Source of the DNA: Linanthus parryae
Taxonomy: Eukaryota; Streptophyta; Magnoliopsida; Ericales; Polemoniaceae
DNA length: 64,000 nt
Assembly: GCA_023055425.1 (NCBI GenBank)
Contig: JALGPY010000002.1
Coordinates: 156,003,345 to 156,067,344, forward strand
Direction: 5' to 3'
Every line of letters starts with the position of its first letter. Position 1 is the stretch's first letter. Shown here piece by piece: positions 56,051 through 64,000 of this stretch. The notes below the pieces were generated by a model. The model had not been told where the DNA came from and did no database searches. It saw only the letters and a program-made list of their open reading frames with translations. A program made the position numbers and the translations under genes.

Positions 56051-56057
56051 CACAGGT

Positions 56058-57584
56058 TGCAGCGCATAACGTAGTTTTATGTGTTATCGTTTTATCAATT
56101 TTACACCATCCTATTATTTTTCGCGTAAAACTGATATTGGCATAATGATGCAAACTGAATATGATTCACTAGAGGATGTGCTAATTTTACGTTTCGTTAT
56201 GAAATTAGCGAATTCCATTCACATATGATGTGTCTTTTGGTGATTTTAAAAACTAGGGTTTAGGAAAAATTTGGGGAAAATGTGTTTTTTTTATCTACAA
56301 ATTGGAAATAAGCTTGCAAAGGGAGGAGAAAGGGCTTTTGGAAACAACCCTAGGGTTTGACCCAAGGACCGTTCGCCCCTCCCTATGCGTGCGTGGACCA
56401 AGGTCGTGGCTGAGCCGCCAGTTGGATTGTGTGGGCTAAGGTCGGCCGGTTAGGCATGGCTCGGGTGGTCCTTAGGGCTCGGTCAAATTGATTGGTTCGA
56501 CCCCTTGGACCGTTTTGACCCTAGAAAATCTCAAAATCAACTAAAATTGGCCAAGAGCGTTAAAATTAGATTTAAATGTATTATGTGACATGGTGATTGG
56601 ATATGGCCTTAGATGTGGATGATGTAGATGTTTATTTTAGTGGTTTGATTTTACTGTAAGTAATGTAATTAATTAAGTTTTACGGCATGCATGTCGTCTT
56701 TTTCTCAACTTGTGAGGTATCTCTATTTATTATAGATGCTAGCTAGTATTAAATAGTTAGATGATAGCCAAGACATGGAGAAGAAGCTTTAAGAACGAAG
56801 AAATCACAAGATGACGTTATTCCACAAGCTTATGCGCATGTACTAAAGATGGAGACACATAGAGATGAGCTTGCTCTTTATAGGGCTTATAGATATTCTT
56901 ATTGTCTTGGGAATATCTTAGTTTTAGGAGGCCACATCCACATCACGTTTATTTATTGTTTGTTTAATTATTGTCTTGTTAATTATTTTTGGTGTATGGT
57001 TGATGCATGCAAAACGTAACAATATAATAATTAAAATCCGAATCTTTTATTTGGGATTACCCTATCAAAATAAGTAGACTCGGTTGATTGGATCAACAAA
57101 ATAAAAATTAAAATTGCCTTCTCGTTACTTAACACTCCTCAAAACTATAATGTATTAAATTCGCGCCTGCCAAAGCAAGGCAATTTGATTCATCATAGGA
57201 TGGCGCGATGGCACAAGCTAGTAATGTGCAATTGTTGAAGTAAAAATAGGATTCAAAGATTAAAGGCAAGGCAATTGGGATTTTCTATGGAATAAATAAA
57301 TACGGAGTTATTTTCCCAATTGAACCAAGTGTTGCATAAGATGCAAGTGGAATGTGTCCCTACCCATATAGCTTATTCTTGGGTGACTTTCCAAAGCATG
57401 CTCAAGAAGAGGTGAAATATGGATCTTGACCACTAGAAAGTATATGATATTTTCCGCATTACTGGTGAGGGCTATTAATCCGAGAAAAATAGTGGGAACT
57501 ATATTTGATAATCCGGAGATTATTAAATATAGACATTTGTTCACAAAATATAAAATCTGTATATATCTCATTTTGTAGAATACC
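56058..57584 (+). other. Leader of the degenerate Angela-like copia
   Basis: Noncoding. It carries the same landmarks as the Angela-type leader, such as ggttgcagcgcataacgtag after the primer site and a GC-rich patch near 56330-56520. No gene is supported. Confidence 0.6.
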
Positions 57585-58510
57585 AATTGCAAACAGTCCC
57601 TTGACATCGACACAATCACTACGATCAGTCCTTGAGAATGACAAGCTATCTGGAATCAATTTTCTAGACTGGTACAGAAACTTGATAATTGTTCTCAAGC
57701 AAGAAAAGAAATAGTACATTCTAGACGAACCAGCTCTTGAGGCACAAGAAAATGAAACTGTTGCCGCCAGGAAGGCACATCAAAAGATCGTTGACGACTC
57801 CTAATGATGTGACTTGCCTGATTCTTTGCACAATGAACTTGAGCTTTAGAACCAACATGAAAACATGAAGGCGTATGATATGATCATACATTTGAGGCAG
57901 CTCTTCCAAGAGAAGGCTAGGCATGAGAGGTATGAAATATCTAAGGCATTATTCGAATGTCAATTGTCAAAGGGAAACCCAATGGGGCCTAATGTATTGC
58001 GCACGATCGGGTACTTGGAGAATCTCGCACGTCTAGGGTTTCTATGGATCAAGAGTTGGCCACTAATCTCATCTTGCAATCGTTTCCCCATAGTTATGGA
58101 CAGTTCATCATGAACTATAACATGAATGAGATGAACAAACATCTACAAGATTTCCTCGATATGTTATGGACAGCTGAACAAAGCATCAACAAGGGGAAAG
58201 GAAAATCCATACGGATGGTTACTTCGACCTCCAAAGGGAAAGTAAAGGCAGTTACAAAACCCAAGGAATTTGCCTTGAAACCCCACGGTGGAGTGTTCAA
58301 GGTCGCATGCCACTACTGCAGTCAGACTGGCCACTGGAAAAGAAACTGCCCAAAATATCTGGAAGATAAAAGGCTTGAAATAGTGATTCCACCATCACCA
58401 TGTATTTTTGTTAAAGATGTCAATGTTTTTATCTCTTCATCTTGGGTATTGGATACTGGATGTGGATCTCACATTTTTCGAAATATGCAGGATCTAAATA
58501 GAAGCTGACG
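57585..58510 (+). pseudogene. Gag and protease start of the degenerate Angela-like copia
   Basis: The start codon position reads ATT (57586) instead of ATG: ANSPLTSTQSLRSVLENDKL is followed by SGINFLDWYRNLIIVLKQEK, then a TAG. Frame changes lead to LRQLFQEKARHERYEISKAL and RTIGYLENLARLGF. 58044-58508 then has a complete zinc knuckle CHYCSQTGHWKRNC and the protease VLDTGCGSHIFRNMQDLNRS. It keeps the zinc knuckle that the better-preserved element at 26509-48008 has lost. Confidence 0.8.
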
Positions 58511-61469
58511 ACTGGCTAAAGGGGAGATAGACTTGCGCGTAGGGAATGGAGCAAGAGTTGTTGCATTAGCCATAGGCGTTTATGAGTTATCTTTACCTTC
58601 AGGACTTATCGTAGAATCAGAAAATTGTTATTATGTGCCGGGTATGAGCAGAAATATTACTTCTTCTTTGGACAAGAAAGGTTTTTCTATTAAAATAAAG
58701 GACAAATGTTGCTCCAGTTATTTTGATAATTTGCATTATTATAATGCTTTATTATATAATGGAATATATATCATTGATCTATATAATTATGTTTATAATA
58801 TAAATACTAAGAGAATTAAAACTAATGATTTAAATCCTACTTATCTATGGCATTGTCGTTTAGGCCTTATGAAAGAGAAACCCATTTCTAGACTCCAAAA
58901 GGATGGTTCTTAGACTCGTTTGATTATGAATCATATGAGACATGTATATCTTTTATATTAGGAAAAATGACAAAGTCCACTTTCAAGAAGAAAGGTTAAA
59001 GGACTCGTGAGTTATTGGCACTCATACATACTGATGTGTGTCGATCGTTTCCCACGCCTGCATGAGGTGGTTATCTTTATTTCATTACATTTACTAATGA
59101 CTTCAGTAGATATGGATTTGTATACCTTATGAAGGCCAAATCTGAACCTTTGAAATGTTCAAAGAATTCAATAATGGAATAGGGAAGAAACTTGGCAAGA
59201 GTATTAAGGCTCTACGATCAGATCGTGGAGGATAATACATAAGCCAAGAGTTTGACTATCTTAGAGAGTGTGGGATTTTTTCCCAACTCACTCCACCCGG
59301 AACGCCACAATGAAATAGCGTGTTCGAGAGGAGAAATCGAACACTGGTGGACATGGTTCGATCTATGATGTGTCAGACTTATCTTCCATTATCATTTTGG
59401 GGACACACTCTATTAAGTGCAGCTGTCATCCTTAACTGTGTTTCATCCAAATTATTCATGAAGATTCCATATGAGATATGGACTGGGAAACGTCCCATAG
59501 TGTCTTTTATAAATATTGGGGCTTCGATGTCTGTGTAAAGCGTTTACAAACAGACAAGCTCGGGCCAAAGTCAGATAAGTGTAATTTTGTGGGATATACT
59601 AAGGAGACGAAAGGATATTATTATACAATCGAATTGAGAACAAAGTGTTTGTTGCTCGGACAGGGGTGTTTCTAGAAAGAGAGTTTGTCTCTAAAGAAGC
59701 CAGTGGGAGGACTGTAGAACTTGAAAAAAAATTAAGAACCACAAACCACTGATCCTACAATGGAACATGAACAGGAACCACAATATGTTGTGGATCAACC
59801 TGTTCAAGTAACACATGAACTTCGTAGGTCGAGTAGGGTGCGTCAGGAGCCACAGAGGTATGGAAATCTCGTTACTGAGCTCGGTGATGTACTACTCATT
59901 GATGATGAGCCTACTACCTGTGGAAAGGCCATGAAAGGGCCAGACTCTCAGAAGTGGCTTGAATCCATGAGATCCAAAATGGAATCCATGTACACCAACA
60001 AAGTATGGACTTTGGTGGAACCACCCCAAGGGGCTCGGCCCATAGGGTGCAAGTGGGTCTACAAGAAGAAGACCTACATGGATGGAAATGTGATTGCCTA
60101 TAAGGGCCGATTGGTGGCAAAACGATTCATACGTATTCATGGTATTGACTATGATGAAACCTTTTACCCAGTCGCGATGATCAAATCCATTCGAATCTTA
60201 CTTGCTATTGCAGCTTATCATGACTATGAAGTTTGGCAGATGGATGTCAAAACAGCGTTTCTATATGGAAACCTCCTTGCAGATGTGCACATGACACATC
60301 CATAGGGTTTTGAGGATCCAGAGCATGCCTAAAAAGTATGTAAGTTGTAACGATCCATTTATGGATTAAAGCAAGCTTCTAGAAGTTGGAATCTACGCTT
60401 TTATGATGCAGAAAAAGAGTTTGGCTTCATCAAAAACGCAGATGAGCCTTGTGTTTATAAGAAGGTTAGTGGGAGCTCTATTGTTTTTTTAGTCTTGTAT
60501 GTGGATGACATACTACTCATTTAAAACGATATCCCTGCCTTGCTATCTTTTAAAGATTAGCTATAAAAGTGTTTCTCAGTGAAATACTTAAAAGATGCAG
60601 CTTATATACTTGGTATCATGATCTAAAGGGATAAATCTAGGAAGTTTCGCGGCCTAAGTCAAAGTACATATATAGACAAGGTGTTAAAACCGTTCAACAG
60701 GCAAGAATCCCATGTCACATGGAGTCACCCTTTCAAAGACTGTTTGTCCTTCCAATTAGATTGATAAGAACCACATGAGTAGGATCCCATACGCGTCAGC
60801 TATTGGATCTATCATGTACGCCATGTTATGTACTAGACCAGATGTGTCATATGCATTGAGTATGGCAAGAAGATACTAGTCCAATCCGGGTGAGAGTCAC
60901 TTGATTGTCGTTAAGAACATCCTTAAGTACTTGAGAAGAACTAAGGATGCATTCTTGATCTATGGAGGGGAGGAAGAGTTACGTGTAAGGGGTTACACTG
61001 ATGCAAGCTTCCAAACCGACAGAGATGATTTTAGATCGCAGCCGGGGTTCATTTTTTGCCTGAATGGAGGAGCTGTGAGCTGTAAGAGTTCCAAGAAAGA
61101 GACGGTTGCTGATCTAGAACTGAGGCCGAGTACATTGATGCGTGTGGCGCAACAAAGGAGCCTGTTTGGATTAGGAAGTTCATCACTGAGTTGGGTGTGG
61201 TTCCTAGTATTGTGGATCCTATAGAGTTGTATTGTGACAAAACTTGGGCGATCGCACAATCCAAGGAAACCAGGTCACACCCGAAATCCAAGCACGTACT
61301 CAGGAAGTTCCTTCTTATTCGAGAGAATATCGATAGAGGATATGTGAAGATATGCAAGATTCCTACAGATGAGAATCTATGAGATCCACTTACAAAGTCT
61401 CTTGTTCAGTGCAAGCATGAAGGACACACTAGATCTATATGCATACGAGATGTCATAGATTGGCTTTAG
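58511..61469 (+). pseudogene. Pol of the degenerate Angela-like copia
   Basis: Pieces in several frames: the GAG-pre-integrase part (58533-58913, YLWHCRLGLMKEKPISRLQK); integrase (near 59020-59330, with several TAG/TGA codons, then FERRNRTLVDMVRSMMCQTY); RT (59760-60305, VWTLVEPPQGARPIGCKWVY, WQMDVKTAFLYGNLLADVHM; then the YVDDILLI region near 60495 with a following TAA); and RNase H (60901-61382, GYTDASFQTDRDDFRSQPGF). The end is a TAG at 61467-61469 after DVIDWL. It is clearly dead, and older than its relative in the nest. Confidence 0.82.
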
Positions 61470-61483
61470 AACAAGTTGGAGAC

Positions 61484-61735
61484 TGATAGGAATAGATTCC
61501 CTAGAGGCAATCTTATTTAGTACGAACATTGATTTTGGCAAGAATATTTATTTTGTTATGGAGATATTTAATACAATGAAGTCCTTAGATTGCAATTCGT
61601 TGCTGATCTTAAATATTCCTAGCCATGTATATTGATTAATATGACGATCACTATAGACTAGTATGTGGGTATATTGATATGGAGATATCAAGTCTAACAC
61701 AGCATATGCATTATGTGATACATTCAATTGTTTGA
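61484..61735 (+). repeat. 3' LTR start of the degenerate Angela-like copia
   Basis: tgataggaatagattcccta plus gaggcaatcttatttagta is the start of an Angela-type LTR (TGTTGGAATAGATGCCCTAG in the minus-strand element). The match fades near 61735, so about 250 of roughly 1300 bp remain. Confidence 0.75.
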
Positions 61736-62055
61736 TTGATTTATCGTTTCAATTTAGGTGGAGCATTTTGAATTTCATTGTTCGAGGTGCATCTCCAATT
61801 GGCATATTCGTTAAAAAGGACGGATGGAAATCGTAGGAACGATTTGGTGAATTGGGTGTAGGCATTCTTCATTGGGAGAAGCATCCACAATTGGATCGAT
61901 GAGAGCATGGATTGGTTGCTATAGTAACTTGAATCAAAGTGGAGATTTGTTATTTTTTCGTGATTCAAAGTACCTGGGCAACACTCGGACGAAGTGACAA
62001 AGCAATTGACGAAGCAAGGAATCAGTAACTATGCGCAAAATTCGGTTTTCTGTTT

Positions 62056-62093
62056 TGTTCGTTCGAACACTCTAGGTCATGTTCGTACGAACA
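62056..62093. repeat. Pair of 14-bp palindromes near the right end
   Basis: TGTTCGTTCGAACA (62056-62069, one central mismatch) and TGTTCGTACGAACA (62080-62093, perfect), starts 24 bp apart, about 90 bp upstream of a TATA-like site. Confidence 0.85.
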
Positions 62094-62181
62094 CCCTGGG
62101 CTAGGGTCGTTTCTTTGTTTCCTTGTTAAACTTTGGAATGTTTCTTCGTTTCTTTAGGCACAAGTCAGTATCCTAGGCCAA

Positions 62182-62188
62182 TATAAGG
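62182..62188 (+). promoter_or_regulatory. TATA-like site in unassigned repeat
   Basis: tataagg within ccaatataaggacctag, about 90 bp downstream of the palindrome pair. Only a sequence match; no expression evidence. Confidence 0.35.
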
Positions 62189-64000
62189 ACCTAGCGTCGA
62201 GACTTACAGAGTGTGGTTGATTGTAATTTTCAGATCCCCCTCCCGCCGACCCCGATTAGCGATTAATGAAACCTTGCGTTAACGGGAGGAGGGCGCGACA
62301 TGCCGGTGCGGCCTTGACTAGTCGAGAGGCTAAATAAGTAATTTATAAAAGTCGTGATAAATGTTTCCAAAACTAACTTTGCGGAAGCGTAAATAACAAA
62401 TAACTTGGGGTCGTCTTGATAAACAATTTGTAAAGAAAAGAAATTTGAAACTTGAAATCAATATCATTTAGTCCTCTCGACTCATAACGTAAACAGAGCA
62501 TAAGAAGGGAAATGTTCTAGGTATCATACAATGGCCCATACAAAGTCTTATATACATAATTATATAACTCTTACATAGTTAAAAAACTTACAAACATGTA
62601 TTCTAACATAGCTCCATATACTCGACATCTAAGCACATAAGCGTCATCAAGCATGCATCCACATATGAACTTAAATCCTTGCTACTTCTTGCTTCTTATG
62701 TGTTCTTAAAACCTGAAAAAAAAAAAGGTAACGTGAAAGGGTGAGCTCAACTAGCTCAGTGATTTTCATCTACGCCCCTCCGTAGGTTTGAAAAACTAAA
62801 AAAGGCTAACTTTCCCATGGAGCGACATGAACATAAGGCATAGTCATACATACATATACTTCTGAAAGTTGAAAGAGCATGACACTCATAAAGCATAATG
62901 TGTATCGTAAAGAAAGCGTAACGTAAAGCATAACTTGAGTCATGAGAAATCGTATTGTTCCAAGTAGGAACCTTGCTTTGTCTCACGTGGAGACCTTAAC
63001 ATACTTGAACATGCTTGCTTATTTTCTTATCTTATAGCCCGTGTAACATTCGTTACTTAACGTAACGTAGGGACATGTCCATCGCGACGGCTCGTGACGC
63101 GACGCGTTGCCTGCTTATATTGCCCCGGCAAAAGGGCCGTAGCCTGCCTATACCCGACAGGGGGTTTCACTCCGGAACCGTGGCCTTTCTGAAAACGTGT
63201 TTTATCTTATGAAACGTTCGTTTATTTTCTTTGTTAGCATCCATGGGCCATAAACATTTAACTTAAGTAAGGAAAACATATATACATAATAATAGGAATA
63301 AAAAAATTAACATACATAAGCTTGTAAGAAACTTGAGGGTAGGTACAAACTTCGGGAGGTAGGGTAACTCACCTTGCGTGCTTAATCCATTTATTTAACA
63401 TTCCTTATTCCAAATTCATTCTTCTTTAAGCAAACGATCATCAACTCCGTTGTCACGTAAATAGCAAAGAACGCTACAAAGCATACATATAATCACTTAG
63501 CACAAAAGCATTCCAAACATAGCACATAATGATTTAGCATGAAATCATTCTAAACATAGACATGCCTAAATCACTTAGCAAAATGATACTAGTCTTATCA
63601 ATGCAAGATAAACAAACTTCTCACACATCCATATACTTGTATTGTATTAAACATATTATTAGATGCATATGCAATGTAAAATGCAGCACATAAGAGCAAT
63701 ATAACATATAATGAACTGAAAGGTAACTTGCATAAACTAGCTTTAATAACTTGATAAACTTCTAAATCATGATTATAAGATAAGTGTAACCATCGCCAGT
63801 ACAAAATTCATAGCTGACTCAAAATAATTATTTGGGACCTCAAATTTTGATATAAAATAGATAAAGAATTTACTGATAACATATAAAAATATCAAAAATT
63901 ATGAAAACTTTTAAGTATTTTTAAACATTAACTTTCAGAGTTGTTTAGGTGTAAAACAAAGGCTGAAAAGTGGTATTGGGAATAAATTCATAATATATTC

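Larger units (their letters stand above)
55986..61735 (+). mobile_element. Degenerate Angela-like Ty1/copia element, 5' LTR almost lost
   Basis: Read on plus: about 40 bp of LTR end, primer site, leader, gag, protease, integrase, RT, RNase H, polypurine tract (AAGTTGGAGAC) and about 250 bp of 3' LTR. The wording follows the minus-strand Angela-type element closely but with many stops, frameshifts and a lost gag start codon. Both ends are cut: the left end abuts the broken LTR of element B, and the right end runs into unassigned DNA at about 61735. Confidence 0.85.
61736..64000. other. Unassigned, repeat-like DNA at the window edge
   Basis: No supported gene. 62056-62093 carries two 14-bp palindromes and a TATA-like tataagg lies at 62182-62188, which could be part of an LTR. 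Further right, gggtgagctcaactagctca (near 62739) and ccggcaaaagggccgtagcc (near 63124) are strings of a kind met in other gypsy LTRs, but I could not fix any ends. From 63250 on the sequence is AT-rich with runs of cata. Confidence 0.4.

Noticed and set aside
1..64000. tRNA genes suggested by TGGTATCAGAGC and TGGCGCCGTTGCCGGGGA strings
   Set aside because: These are retrotransposon primer binding sites complementary to tRNA ends; no cloverleaf surrounds them.

Overview
The window is repeat-rich nuclear DNA of a flowering plant. The evidence is Angela-, SIRE- and Athila-type LTR retrotransposons, a Stowaway-type MITE, a CACTA-type end and plant F-box relics. No intact host gene is visible and the species cannot be fixed from the sequence. 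All lineage names come from recognising motifs by eye, not from a database search.

Layout. 1-1330 is the rest of an Angela-like LTR. 1400-8318 is older, gene-like DNA: two broken F-box genes on the minus strand (1405-2330, 6521-7042), a short tandem-repeat ORF (3488-3787), a CACTA-type end (4741), a complete 257-bp Stowaway-like MITE (5095-5351) and half of another. 8319-18350 is a decayed SIRE-like copia element (A, minus strand) with an env-like region. 18351-19172 is unassigned.

19173-55985 is a nested stack. The outermost element is a second SIRE-like copia (B, minus). Its gag is split twice. An Angela-type copia lies at 26509-48008 (minus, TSD CATTC), and an Athila-type gypsy lies inside that at 32738-45734 (minus, TSD ATGCT). 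A separate non-autonomous LTR element lies at 48193-54536 (plus). 55986-61735 is a degenerate plus-strand Angela-like copia. 61736-64000 is unassigned repeat-like DNA.

The LTR pairs of the three inserts are almost identical by eye (equal or near-equal length, roughly 1-2 % differences), so they are recent. A and B are riddled with stops and frameshifts.

The main unexplained signal is structural. The element families carry their own short palindromes. In the Athila-type element there are 28 copies of a 14-bp palindrome of the form TGCGTT-NN-AACGCA (10 per LTR reading, 18 internal). They are always arranged in pairs whose starts are 19 or 21 bp apart, and each pair could fold as a 14-bp stem with a 5- or 7-nt loop. 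The SIRE-like elements do the same with TTCAAGGCCTTGAA (pairs mostly 19-21 bp apart), even inside gag. An unassigned sequence near the right end has TGTTCGTACGAACA in a pair 24 bp apart. A second signal is the sharing of primer site, polypurine tract, an 18-nt hairpin and a long 3' untranslated block between the Athila-type element and the non-autonomous element, which suggests a master and parasite pair.
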